NCBI RefSeq assembly: GCF_000615905.1
Contig: NZ_BAMN01000020.1
Coordinates: 1 to 41,451 of the forward strand
Source of the DNA: Companilactobacillus nodensis DSM 19682 = JCM 14932 = NBRC 107160
GTDB lineage: Bacteria > Bacillota > Bacilli > Lactobacillales > Lactobacillaceae
Reading direction: 5' to 3'
Length of the DNA: 41,451 nt
Below are positions 1 to 7,822 of the stretch, in pieces (position 1 is the stretch's first letter; each line of letters opens with the position of its first letter). Under the pieces are notes generated by a model. That model saw only the letters and a list, made by a program, of their open reading frames with translations. It did not search any database and was not told where the DNA came from. The position numbers and the translations under genes were made by a program.

Positions 1-69
1 AAGGATGATTTTTATACGTGTTTTGTCAATCAAAGGAGGCGGATAAAAAATATATTAAATTCTTCATAA

Positions 70-101
70 ACGGTATAAAAACCGTAATAAAATCGTATAA
101 T
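70..101 (+). promoter_or_regulatory. Probable promoter region with small palindrome, upstream of the first LCP gene
   Basis: A perfect -10 hexamer TATAAT lies at 96-101, but there is no good -35 at the normal spacing. An inverted repeat ACGGT (70-74) / ACCGT (81-85) sits where the -35 would be, so an activator or repressor site is possible. Bases 1-69 hold a Shine-Dalgarno-like AAAGGAGG at 33-40 with no convincing reading frame behind it; I see nothing else there. Confidence 0.4.
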
Positions 102-148
102 GGAGATATGAATTTATAATTCAATTTCAAAAGTCGTATTTTATGAAG

Positions 149-176
149 AATATGATTTTTGGATCATATTAGGGGG
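149..176 (+). promoter_or_regulatory. Leader hairpin abutting the ribosome-binding site of the first LCP gene
   Basis: AATATGAT (149-156) and ATCATATT (163-170) form a perfect 8-bp stem with a 6-base loop. It is followed immediately by the Shine-Dalgarno AGGGGG (171-176) and the ATG at 184. The stem does not include the ribosome-binding site, so it may shield the mRNA 5' end or hold the site open. A regulatory role is inference. Confidence 0.35.
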
Positions 177-183
177 AAAACAT

Positions 184-1188
184 ATGCAAAATAGACATAA
201 GAGCCACAAGAACCGCAACTTAAGAACTTTGCTTATTGCATTTCTTTTGTTGTTCGTCTTCGGCGGAGCTGCTATGGGTATGTCAAAGTATCGTAGCGTT
301 AAAGAATCAGTTAACAGCTCATTCCAATCATCTGGCGTAAGCGCACATGATGTTGGTAATAAGCTTAGCTCAAAGAGACCTATCTCAATCTTGATCATGG
401 GTACTGATACAGGTTCTGCTAAATTGACAAGAGATTACAAGGGACACACAAACAGTATGATGGTTGTTACTATCAATCCTAAGACTAACAAGTCAACTGT
501 AGCTAGTGTTTCTGGGGAAACAGCTGTAAACATTCCTGGATACAAGAGTGAATCACCAGCTCCACTTAACAAGGCTTATGAATTAGGACAAGCTGGAACA
601 AGTGTTAAAACTGTTCAAAGCATGTTAAATGTTCCTATCGACTTCTACATGTTACTTAACGTTGGTGGCTTGAACAAAGTTATCAATGAAGTAGGCGGAG
701 TTGATGTTACACCTACATTATCATTCAGCTTCGGTGGATATAACTTCACTAAGGGTGTTAAGACACATATGAATGGTAACAAAGCATTGGCATACGCTGG
801 TATGAGCAATGACAAACTTGATGGTGACTACGGTCGTCAAAATCGTCAACGTGACGTCTTGACAGCTATTGTTAAACAATCAGGTTCAATTTCAACATTG
901 TTGAACCAAGACTTCATCGATTCATTAACTGACCAAGTTCTAACTGATCTAACATTTGATAACTTGAAGACAATCGGTACTGACTACCGTGATGCAACTA
1001 AGGATGTTACTGAAGATCACTTACAAGGTACAGCTAAGAAAGTTAACGGCGAGAACCTACAAGTCGTAACTAAGAGTGAATTGCAACGTGAAACTAACGT
1101 TCTACGTAAGAGTCTAGATTTGAATAATGCTAAGACTGGTACTATTCAATATGTACCAGCTGCTACAACAACTAGCTCAGCATATTAA
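184..1188 (+). CDS. LCP (LytR-CpsA-Psr) family cell-wall polymer ligase-like protein
   Basis: LCP enzymes sit in the cytoplasmic membrane facing outward and transfer glycopolymers from undecaprenyl pyrophosphate to peptidoglycan. This 334-residue protein has a basic N-terminus, one membrane segment (about 14-33) and an LCP core from about 66 (ISILIMGTDTGS). The C-terminal arginine cluster GRQNRQRDVL (217-226) is present. Two usual family signatures are altered: the [K/R]TDTMM motif reads HTNSMM at 88-93, and the SIPRD motif reads SVSGE at 108-112. Since those residues bind metal and pyrophosphate, activity may be changed or lost. It is paralogous to the LCP gene at 16062. The ATG follows AGGGGG with 7-base spacing. 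It is monocistronic, with its own terminator, and probably serves EPS or wall polymer attachment. Confidence 0.88.
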   Translation: MQNRHKSHKNRNLRTLLIAFLLLFVFGGAAMGMSKYRSVKESVNSSFQSSGVSAHDVGNKLSSKRPISILIMGTDTGSAKLTRDYKGHTNSMMVVTINPKTNKSTVASVSGETAVNIPGYKSESPAPLNKAYELGQAGTSVKTVQSMLNVPIDFYMLLNVGGLNKVINEVGGVDVTPTLSFSFGGYNFTKGVKTHMNGNKALAYAGMSNDKLDGDYGRQNRQRDVLTAIVKQSGSISTLLNQDFIDSLTDQVLTDLTFDNLKTIGTDYRDATKDVTEDHLQGTAKKVNGENLQVVTKSELQRETNVLRKSLDLNNAKTGTIQYVPAATTTSSAY

Positions 1189-1204
1189 TTTTTGATATTG
1201 TATT

Positions 1205-1236
1205 AGCGCTTCTGCATTTGCAGGGCGCTTTTTTTT
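1205..1236 (+). terminator. Rho-independent terminator of the first LCP gene
   Basis: AGCGC (1205-1209) pairs with GCGCT (1225-1229), an inner CTGC pairs with GCAG, and a run of T follows. Confidence 0.85.
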
Positions 1237-1309
1237 ATGATTGTTAATAAATTGCCGAATATTGTCGTTTTTTATGGAAATATGTTTATTGGAAGAAAGA
1301 TAAAAATAA

Positions 1310-1337
1310 TTGACTTATTAAATTAATGCTTTAGAAT
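1310..1337 (+). promoter_or_regulatory. Promoter of the leader RNA / AbiF-type gene
   Basis: TTGACT (1310-1315) and TAGAAT (1332-1337) are separated by 16 bases, a good sigma-A promoter. Transcription should begin near 1344, leaving only about 45 bases before the terminator hairpin at 1354-1390. Confidence 0.65.
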
Positions 1338-1343
1338 TAAGGA

Positions 1344-1390
1344 TATAAGATCAAGTCTGGAGTGCCTACGGGTTCCAGACTATTTTTTTT
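1344..1390 (+). ncRNA. Short terminated RNA upstream of the AbiF-type gene (candidate abiF-type antitoxin RNA)
   Basis: AGTCTGGA (1354-1361) and TCCAGACT (1374-1381) form a perfect 8-bp stem around a 12-base loop GTGCCTACGGGT, followed by A and eight T. With the promoter at 1310-1337 this predicts a discrete RNA of about 45 bases that ends just before the Shine-Dalgarno AGGAAGGA and the ATG at 1411. The toxin would be made only by read-through. This layout resembles RNA-antitoxin/protein-toxin loci, and I recall a conserved RNA motif reported upstream of abiF genes. I could not check this sequence against that consensus. A plain attenuator is the alternative. Confidence 0.55.
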
Positions 1391-1410
1391 CTCAGGAAGG
1401 ATTAAAACAA

Positions 1411-2430
1411 ATGATTGAGCCGAAGCCATTCAAATCTTATAATCAGCAACTTAAAATATTGCGTGAACGTGGCATGGATATTCCTAAAGGATATCAAGCT
1501 TCTAAAGTTATTAAAATATTAGAACTAGAAAATTATTATAGTGTTATTAATGGTTATAAGGATATCTTCTTGGAAAGGGATCCTGTGACGGGCTCAATAG
1601 TTAAACCTGAAATATTTAAAAATGGTACTACATTTAATGAAGTTTCATCATTGTATTTCTTTGATCGTGATTTGCGAAATATATGTTTAAAATATCTTCT
1701 TAAGATAGAAAGTGCTTTAAAAACAACAATATCTTATCGTTTCAGCGAAAAGTTTAAGGGTCAGACGAATCCATATTTTAATCTTAATAATTATACGAAT
1801 GATTCTGGTCAGACTTTAAATGTTGCAAGAAATATAGCAACACTTTCAAATACGATATCACGTAAAAGTAAGGATAAATCTATAAACCACTACTTGACTG
1901 AGTATGGAACAGTACCATTGTGGGTACTGGTGAATATCTTAACTTTAGGAAATATTAATCATTTCTATGTTTGTTTGGATGACCAGTTAAAAAATTCTAT
2001 TGCTGAAGACTTTAGTAAGTATTTTAATGATAGTGGAAGACAGCTAAATAACCAGTTGATACATTTACAAGGTCAAGATATTGAAGGAATATTGAAGATT
2101 ACTAATGATTTTAGAAATGTCTGCGCACATGAGGAGATACTTTATAATCATGTTTTGATGAGGCGTCCTAAGATTAGAACACTTGAGAAGTATTTGGATA
2201 CTGATTTATCTTCTCCTAAGGCCAATTTATATGTTTTATTGACAATGATGCGTTTCTATCTTTCGAAAGAAGATTGTCAATTGTTGTTTGATGGTGTTGA
2301 AGGTTTATTTAAAGAGTATGTAGGTAAGATTAAGACAGAATCAGTCGATTTTAAATTAGTATTAATAGCAATGGGATTTAATAGGGATCGACCAGAGTTA
2401 TTTAATGATGTATTGAAGATATATGGTTAG
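1411..2430 (+). CDS. Abi_2 / AbiF-like abortive infection HEPN protein
   Basis: This 339-residue protein has the look of the Abi_2 (AbiD/AbiF) family, found in phage-defence systems that arrest infected cells. The N-terminus (KPFKSYNQQLKILRERG) and the segment LYFFDRDLRNICLKYLLKIE near 81-100 are typical. A HEPN RNase signature R-x4-H, RNVCAH, lies at 235-240, so RNA cleavage is the expected activity. There is no signal peptide or membrane segment. The ATG is preceded by AGGAAGGA (1393-1400). Directly upstream is a promoter plus a terminated short RNA, which may act as antitoxin or attenuator. It stands alone between two terminators in an AT-rich islet between an LCP gene and EPS genes, consistent with horizontal gain. 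The fold and motif are clear; the phage target and trigger are unknown. Confidence 0.85.
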   Translation: MIEPKPFKSYNQQLKILRERGMDIPKGYQASKVIKILELENYYSVINGYKDIFLERDPVTGSIVKPEIFKNGTTFNEVSSLYFFDRDLRNICLKYLLKIESALKTTISYRFSEKFKGQTNPYFNLNNYTNDSGQTLNVARNIATLSNTISRKSKDKSINHYLTEYGTVPLWVLVNILTLGNINHFYVCLDDQLKNSIAEDFSKYFNDSGRQLNNQLIHLQGQDIEGILKITNDFRNVCAHEEILYNHVLMRRPKIRTLEKYLDTDLSSPKANLYVLLTMMRFYLSKEDCQLLFDGVEGLFKEYVGKIKTESVDFKLVLIAMGFNRDRPELFNDVLKIYG

Positions 2431-2457
2431 GTACTATTTTTGTGGGATGAATTGTAT

Positions 2458-2489
2458 AGAAGTATATTATAATATGTACTTCTTTTTTT
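2458..2489 (+). terminator. Terminator of the AbiF-type gene
   Basis: AGAAGTA (2458-2464) pairs with TACTTCT (2477-2483) and runs into seven T. The next ~110 bases to 2600 hold nothing I can identify. Confidence 0.75.
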
Positions 2490-2601
2490 ATCTATCGTAA
2501 CGGCAGCTATGCCCTGTTTTAAATATAAAGCATACAATTGCTACTAACATTGTCCTATAATTATTTGTATAAATTACAAGTTAATTCTGGGGGAATTGCG
2601 T

Positions 2602-3443
2602 ATGGACTGGGGTAATATTGCTGATTGGGCGAATGTACTAGTAACCGCCATAGGTTTTGCGGGAGCAGTGTTTTCATTTAGAGAGTCTAAGGATTCTGAT
2701 TTAGGTGTTTCTTTGAGTGATGCCAAGAGCCAAGTTATAAGACCCATGGTTATGAAGTTATGGTTACTAACAACAGTGATGATCATTTGATTTTGGAAAA
2801 TCATTTTGATAGTAGTGAGAATGGTTTTAAACAATTCTGTAGGAACTCTATTAGTGGAAAGAATATTAAATATCCCTATTTGATTGATGGTAATTTTATT
2901 AACAAGAGAATCGTCAAGGCCCACGAAGTTGCAGAGCTTTGGGCATTTCAACCATATCTATTGGATTACTTATCTGGGGAAGATCATATTATCAAGACCA
3001 CAAAGGATAATCCTAAAGAAGCTAATAAGGAACGCAGAAGTGTGATGAAGGCCAATGCTGGTAAGAAACATCCCGTTCTAAGACTTGAATTTGAAGATAT
3101 GGGTAAGAACTACCGTTATAGGTGGTATATGCCTAAGTGGATCAGAAACAGATACATCGTTATGTTGTTCTTGGATGACAATGACTACGTGAAGTATGAG
3201 GTTCATTTCCATAAGTTCCGCAAGAGTTGTCGAAGATGTAAGAACCCTGATCGAGAGGTACTTGCTGATTCGGTGTTCTATCCTGATAAGCCAGCATCTA
3301 CAGATAATGCTAATTCAGTGAATGACAAGCCTGAAGCTGTAAAAATCCCTAAGTCAACAGGTAAATTAGATGATAGTTGCTTATCTAAACAAGATTACGA
3401 GAAATTGAACAAGCTAAAAACCGTTAAGAATAATCGAAATTAA
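2602..3443 (+). pseudogene. Unknown protein gene interrupted by a -1 frameshift
   Basis: The first frame starts at ATG 2602 (MDWGNIADWANVL), behind a weak GGGGG, and ends at 2790. The second frame is open until 3443. Adding one base at the CCC run near 2743-2745 joins them as ...SQVIRP-HGYEVMVTNNSDD..., giving a protein of about 280 residues. A short hydrophobic stretch (about residues 10-27) suggests a membrane anchor. The remainder is charged and soluble-looking, with a CRRCKNPD motif late in the protein. I do not recognise the family. It sits in the accessory islet between the AbiF-type gene and an XRE regulator. The break may be true decay or a one-base sequence error, like five others in this window. 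Confidence 0.6.
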
Positions 3444-3525
3444 AACTTTCCAATTTGTACACCCAATGTAAATGAACTTTACAATTCAAAATGTTACCAT
3501 TGTATACGGAGCCATTGAATTGAAT

Positions 3526-3828
3526 ATGCGACTTGAAAGGATGTTTCAATTGAGAGCAAATGATTTTTCAACTTCCTCAATATTTGCAGACAATGAATAT
3601 TTGAAGAGAGCAATGGGATCTAAGCAATTTGACTTGTCGATGGAGATAATCAAATTGGAACGTGAACTTAATTTGTCACAAAAAGAGGCTGCTGCAATTC
3701 TTAATCTACCATTAGATAGGTTCTTGAAGTATGAAGCAGGAGACCGACGTATCCCTGAAGATAGATTTCAGAAGGTCATCGACGAGTTGTCTGATTTGCG
3801 TGATGATCGTAACGGTGTACTTAGTTAA
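3526..3828 (+). CDS. XRE-family helix-turn-helix protein
   Basis: The C-terminal half carries a helix-turn-helix of the XRE type (LSQKEAAAILNLPLDRFLKYEAG), so it should bind DNA, perhaps as an antitoxin-like or islet-specific regulator. The frame is open back to ATG 3472, but a promoter-like TTTACA (3478-3483), 17 bases, TGTATA (3501-3506) argues that translation starts later. I chose ATG 3526 (MRLERMFQLR); TTG 3520 behind CGGAG (3507-3511) is an alternative, and no start has an ideal ribosome-binding site. It follows the frameshifted unknown gene by about 80 bases and ends before a strong terminator. No toxin partner is visible next to it. Confidence 0.6.
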   Translation: MRLERMFQLRANDFSTSSIFADNEYLKRAMGSKQFDLSMEIIKLERELNLSQKEAAAILNLPLDRFLKYEAGDRRIPEDRFQKVIDELSDLRDDRNGVLS

Positions 3829-3848
3829 TTTACATTTGAATATTAAGG

Positions 3849-3880
3849 GCGGCTTTGCACGATTGCAGAGTCGCTTTTTT
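3849..3880 (+). terminator. Terminator after the XRE gene
   Basis: GCGGCTTTGC (3849-3858) pairs over ten positions, two of them G-U, with GCAGAGTCGC (3865-3874), followed by six T. Confidence 0.85.
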
Positions 3881-3912
3881 GATTTTATAATTACACGTAT
3901 GGGGGATGAATT

Positions 3913-4965
3913 ATGAAACAACGACAGTCTAATTTTGAATTACTGAGGATCATCAGCATGTTCCTTATTGTTTTGCATCATTATGGGATTCATGGCACGT
4001 TTTATGAGGGGACCTTTTCGTGGCAGAAGGTGGGAATCAACCTGGTCACTACCTTTGGAAAAGTTGGTGTGAATATTTTTGTCTTGATCAGCGCGTATTT
4101 TTTGGTTACCAAGACTTTTAAGTTGGAGCGAGTCTATCGACTATTGCTGGAGACGATATTTTATTCGTATGCGGTTCTAGCAATATTTTGGTTCTTTGAC
4201 CGCAGTAATCCGACACTAACTCATACCAATATTATTCACTTGTGGTTTCCGATTCCATTGGAGTATTGGTTCGTCAATGCGTTCTTGTTCATGCTCTGTA
4301 TGTCACCATTCCTGAATATTTTAATTCATAATATTTCAAAGCAAATGTACATATACTTATTGCTATTCTTAACTCTTATCTGGGTAATAATTCCCACATT
4401 TTCAACTTTGAAACTAGCTGGTTACAGTGACTTTGCCTGGTTTATCTATTTGTACTTGTTAGCGGGATTCTTTCGAAGCTACGATTTGCATCTTAGTGTG
4501 TCAACTTTACGATGGTTATTTTATGGCACGGTAGCTATTACTTTGTTGCTAGTAACGGACTTTAATCTTTTGGGTCGAAGTAATCAGTTCTTCATGGATC
4601 ATGTGATCTTCTTCCTTTTCCAGAACAAACTTCCGATTGTATTAATGTCATGTTCATTGTTCTTATTAGGCAAGAATTGGAATCTTGGCAGCAGTCGCTT
4701 CATTAATATCGTTGCATCGGGAACGTTAGGCGTATATTTGATTCACGATAATGTGGTGATCCGTTCGCTACTGTGGACGGCAGTTAATAATGCTCAATAC
4801 AAGACATTAGTGAGTTCGGTTGGTATGGGCATTGTGGTTTCAATAATTATTTATATCGTCTGTACCGTGATCGATTTGATTCGGCAATTGTTCTTGGCTA
4901 AGTTCATGAATTGGTTAGCCGTAAAATTGGCTAATGGAACGCGTCGATTGTTTGGTGCGGATTGA
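3913..4965 (+). CDS. Acyltransferase family 3 membrane protein (O-acetylation of exopolysaccharide)
   Basis: This 350-residue polytopic membrane protein starts NFELLRIISMFLIVLHHYGIHG, the usual opening of acyltransferase-3 enzymes with a histidine pair in the first helix. About ten hydrophobic segments follow. Family members move acetyl or other acyl groups onto surface polysaccharides from the cytoplasmic side. The start is ATG 3913 behind GGGGGATG. It is the first gene of the EPS region, followed after 83 bases by the Wzy-like polymerase, and resembles the acyltransferase at 17028 in type though not closely in sequence. The substrate is inferred from context only. Confidence 0.82.
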   Translation: MKQRQSNFELLRIISMFLIVLHHYGIHGTFYEGTFSWQKVGINLVTTFGKVGVNIFVLISAYFLVTKTFKLERVYRLLLETIFYSYAVLAIFWFFDRSNPTLTHTNIIHLWFPIPLEYWFVNAFLFMLCMSPFLNILIHNISKQMYIYLLLFLTLIWVIIPTFSTLKLAGYSDFAWFIYLYLLAGFFRSYDLHLSVSTLRWLFYGTVAITLLLVTDFNLLGRSNQFFMDHVIFFLFQNKLPIVLMSCSLFLLGKNWNLGSSRFINIVASGTLGVYLIHDNVVIRSLLWTAVNNAQYKTLVSSVGMGIVVSIIIYIVCTVIDLIRQLFLAKFMNWLAVKLANGTRRLFGAD

Positions 4966-5048
4966 ATAAGCAATTTAATGCACTAAAATAGAAATGTTTA
5001 AACAAATGAGTTATTCTTGTTCACAAAGATATTTGTGGGGTAAGAACA

Positions 5049-6106
5049 ATGATTTTTTACTCGATTAATTTAGCAATTTTTTTAATTTATAGTTTATTTA
5101 CTAACAGCTATTACAAAGACCGGCGAGCGTACTTTTGGTTGATATTGATTCATTTGACCTTGTTACTTGGACTACGCTCTAGCATTGTGGGAACTGATAC
5201 ACCGCAGTATGTCAGCTTTTATTTGGCACAGAACTCGAACTTCAATGGTAATGGTACGCTAGTTTATTCTGCAGTCAGTGGGTTGATCAATCACTTAACT
5301 AATGGTAATTATCATGTTTTTTTGTTCGTCTTATCATTGGCTACAGTGTTCTGCATTCTCAAGGCTGTCGAATTATTCAGCGGTGATGAGAATCTGATGT
5401 TTCTAAGTATTTACATTTATATCACGTTCTACTTTTACTTTGAGAGTTTCAACATTCAGCGGCAGATGCTGGCTATTTCAATGGTCATGTTGGCGATGGC
5501 TTTGTTATATCGTCATCACTTTGTTGGGTCGATCGTATTATTCACGATGGCTGTTGGTATTCACAGTACGGCTATTTTTGCATCGTGGGATTTTTGATTT
5601 GGTACATTAAGAAGTCCAAGTTGACCTTTAGTTTGATGATAATTGTGGCAGCCTTGTCCAACTTATTCTTGAACAGTCTGTTGAGCAACTTTTCACAATT
5701 ATTCGATCATTATCAGATGTACACTGATGCAGTTTTGATATCTGGTGGCGGAACGTTATTGTTAGGAATATTCTTATTAGTGATGGTCTGTTCCGCAATC
5801 TTTTTGACTGATATCTTGCATGATAAGTCAGCCGCATTCACTATTTTTATGACGGCTATTGGTGCAGTGCTCTATATCGTTGGCTCTAAGTCACAGCTGA
5901 TCATTAGAATGGCAGACTACTTTGCTATCTATTCGATCATTGCTGTACCGCAGGCTGTTATTGCGATGGGAAGAAGATTTCGCAATCAGCGGTTGGTCGA
6001 CCTTGTTCTGACAACAATAGTGATTTTCGTTGGTCTAGCAATCTTTTATTACAAGTTAATGAACAATCTAGGGGAGATAATCCCATACAGTCTCAATAGC
6101 ATTTAG
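5049..6106 (+). pseudogene. EpsG/Wzy-like polysaccharide polymerase, frameshifted
   Basis: Two frames (5049-5597 and 5585-6106) make one polytopic membrane protein of about 350 residues when one base is added at the GGG/TTTTT stretch around 5587-5595 (...AIFASW-GFLIWYIKKSK...). It has about ten hydrophobic segments and the EpsG-type stretch RSSIVGTDTPQYVSFY near residue 45, where the GTDT motif is characteristic. EpsG-like proteins polymerise repeat units on the outer face of the membrane. It is the only polymerase candidate in the cluster, so a true frameshift should abolish Wzy-dependent EPS. The TGA directly after TTTTT could in principle be bypassed by slippage, but a one-base sequence error is simpler. 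Start: ATG behind GGGGTAAG. A terminator follows. Confidence 0.75.
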
Positions 6107-6131
6107 ACTTCGGTCTAAGTGCTATTTTTTT
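6095..6131 (+). terminator. Terminator between the polymerase gene and the main EPS operon
   Basis: The stem AATAGCATTTAGAC (6095-6108) / GTCTAAGTGCTATT (6113-6126) has a TTCG loop and a T run. It overlaps the stop codon of the polymerase gene. Confidence 0.88.
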
Positions 6132-6241
6132 GTCTAATTTCACAAACTAGACGAATCGTAAGATTGGTTCTAAATATTATCTAACCTGTCTAAACATGGT
6201 CTATGATTTGGCATAACTACAAGATAGACACAAATCTAGAT
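6131..6241 (+). promoter_or_regulatory. Leader of the EPS operon with repeated GTCTA/TAGAC motifs
   Basis: GTCTA occurs at 6132-6136, 6188-6192 and 6199-6203; TAGAC occurs at 6149-6153 and 6225-6229; a TCTAGA lies at 6236-6241. I could not fix a convincing -35/-10 pair; TATGAT at 6202-6207 is a weak -10 candidate. The clustered motifs may be binding sites for an EPS regulator. Confidence 0.35.
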
Positions 6242-6273
6242 CTTGCAGTGAAAATGTGTACGGGAGGACGACT

Positions 6274-7050
6274 GTGAAATCAGAGCAAATGGCTAACACG
6301 ACTAGTATGATCGAGATTCTCGGCATACTTCGTAAGCATATGAAAATGATTATTATGACAACTTTAATCACGGTATTTGCGACGGGATTCGTTACCTTCT
6401 TTGTCCTGAATCCCAAGTATGAATCGACGACTGAAATCCTAGTTAATCGTAAGATGTCAGACGAATTACAGGCAGCACAGTTTCAGCAGGTTCAAGCAGA
6501 TGTTCAGATGATCAGTACTTACAAGGATATTATCACCAGTCCAACAGTCTTGGATGATGTTAATCAAGAAGTCCAGAACTATCCAGGTTATCCGGGTTCG
6601 GAGTTGGCACTTCAGAAGTCGATCTCGATTAGCAATCAGCAGAATTCACAAGTATTCTCGGTGACTGCTAAGGCGACAGATCCGAATACAGCGGCGGCTA
6701 TCGCAAATATGACGGCTGATGTTTTTAAGAAGAAGGTCGGCAAGATTATGAGTATCAACAATGTGTCGATCGTCTCGAAGGCTTCACCAAGTAGAACGCC
6801 ATATAGTCCTAGGAAGACATTGAGTTTGATCGGTGGTCTGATCGTCGGATTGATTCTAGGAATTGCTCTAGCACTGATCCGTGAAGCTACTGATAAGACC
6901 GTAATCAATGAGAGCTTCTTAACTGAAGATATGGGCTGGGTCAACTTGGGCCAGATCAACGAGATCAGCAAGAAGTCGTTTGAAGAAGTGTCTGGTATCG
7001 GTTCAACAAGTGGCGTTCGTAGTTCTAATCCTAGTGATCGGAGGGTTTGA
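6274..7050 (+). CDS. Wzz/CapA-like chain-length determinant and tyrosine-kinase modulator
   Basis: This ~258-residue protein has the two-membrane-segment topology of Gram-positive polysaccharide co-polymerases. Helix one is near residues 25-45 (MIIMTTLITVFATGFVTFFV), then comes an extracellular loop with the typical NPKYESTTEILVNRK and TSPTVLDDV, and helix two (LIGGLIVGLILGIALALI) is near 190. It sets EPS chain length and activates the adjacent CpsD-like kinase. I chose GTG 6274 because GGGAGG (6262-6267) sits 6 bases upstream; an ATG at 6256 lacks a ribosome-binding site. The stop overlaps the kinase start. It opens the main EPS operon. Confidence 0.85.
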   Translation: MKSEQMANTTSMIEILGILRKHMKMIIMTTLITVFATGFVTFFVLNPKYESTTEILVNRKMSDELQAAQFQQVQADVQMISTYKDIITSPTVLDDVNQEVQNYPGYPGSELALQKSISISNQQNSQVFSVTAKATDPNTAAAIANMTADVFKKKVGKIMSINNVSIVSKASPSRTPYSPRKTLSLIGGLIVGLILGIALALIREATDKTVINESFLTEDMGWVNLGQINEISKKSFEEVSGIGSTSGVRSSNPSDRRV

Positions 7051-7775
7051 TGATGTTTGGTATGAAAAAAAACAAGCTTGATTCTACTAGCCAGAAACAT
7101 GGAGTCAACTTGATAACTTATAACCATCCCCAAGATGTTGTCGCGGAACAATTTCGTACCATCCGTACGAATATTCAGTTCACGGCGGTAGATAAAAAGA
7201 TCAAGTCGATCGTCTTCACCTCTTCAGAGCCATCAGAAGGCAAGTCAACAGTCAGCAATAATTTTGCTGTAACGTGCGCTAATCAAGGTTCGAAGGTGGT
7301 TTTGATCGATGCAGATCTTCGCCGACCGACGATTCACAAGACATTTGGTTTGGATAACAAAGTTGGACTTTCGAATTATTTGTTAGGAAATGCCAAACTG
7401 GATGAAATTTTACAACCAGCATTAGTCAGGAACTTATATATCATCCCGAGTGGACCGATTCCACCCAATCCATCTGAGTTGCTGGGAAGTGTCAGAGTTA
7501 AGGACTTGATCAAGGAATTGGAATCGAAGTTTGACATGTTGGTCTTGGATGCACCGCCCGTCAATACCGTCACTGATACACAGGTCTTGGCAACAGTAGT
7601 TGATGGAGTAGTGATGGTCGTGCCGCAAGGTATTGCCATGAAGGCAGGCGTACGACACGCTAGAGAATCGTTGGAATTGGTCCATGCCCATATTATTGGA
7701 GCCATTTTGAATCGAGTAACGGTTCAGAAGTCAGTTTATTATGGCGGCGAATATTACGGTGCGGAGAAGAAGTAA
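7050..7775 (+). CDS. CpsD/CapB-like bacterial tyrosine kinase
   Basis: This is a soluble BY-kinase that autophosphorylates its C-terminal tyrosines and controls EPS assembly with the Wzz-like partner. The Walker A motif (SSEPSEGKSTVSNNF) is near residue 60, Walker A' (VVLIDADLRRP) near 85 and Walker B (MLVLDAPP) near 165. A tyrosine cluster (VYYGGEYYGAEKK) closes the protein. The start ATG overlaps the previous stop; a second ATG at 7053 has better spacing from GGAGGG (7040-7045) and is equally possible. No PHP-type phosphatase (CpsB/EpsC) follows, unlike many Streptococcus and Lactobacillus EPS operons. A DSP-like tyrosine phosphatase occurs only at 34245. Confidence 0.92.
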   Translation: MMFGMKKNKLDSTSQKHGVNLITYNHPQDVVAEQFRTIRTNIQFTAVDKKIKSIVFTSSEPSEGKSTVSNNFAVTCANQGSKVVLIDADLRRPTIHKTFGLDNKVGLSNYLLGNAKLDEILQPALVRNLYIIPSGPIPPNPSELLGSVRVKDLIKELESKFDMLVLDAPPVNTVTDTQVLATVVDGVVMVVPQGIAMKAGVRHARESLELVHAHIIGAILNRVTVQKSVYYGGEYYGAEKK

Positions 7776-7822
7776 GGGTATCAGGTCATTTGAATTGTGG
7801 GAGATTCAAAGGGGCCCTTTAT

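Noticed and set aside
1-117. Small open frames at the left edge
   Set aside because: The window edge cuts any possible gene and neither short frame has protein-like composition or a start with a ribosome-binding site.
5585-5600. Programmed -1 frameshift at TTTTT-TGA in the polymerase gene
   Set aside because: A T run before a stop could allow slippage, but there is no proper slippery heptamer or downstream structure I can show, and five other genes have similar one-base losses, so an error or mutation is simpler.
6636-7151. Long minus-strand open frame opposite wzz/cpsD
   Set aside because: It is a shadow of the well-supported plus-strand genes, with no ribosome-binding site or recognisable protein.
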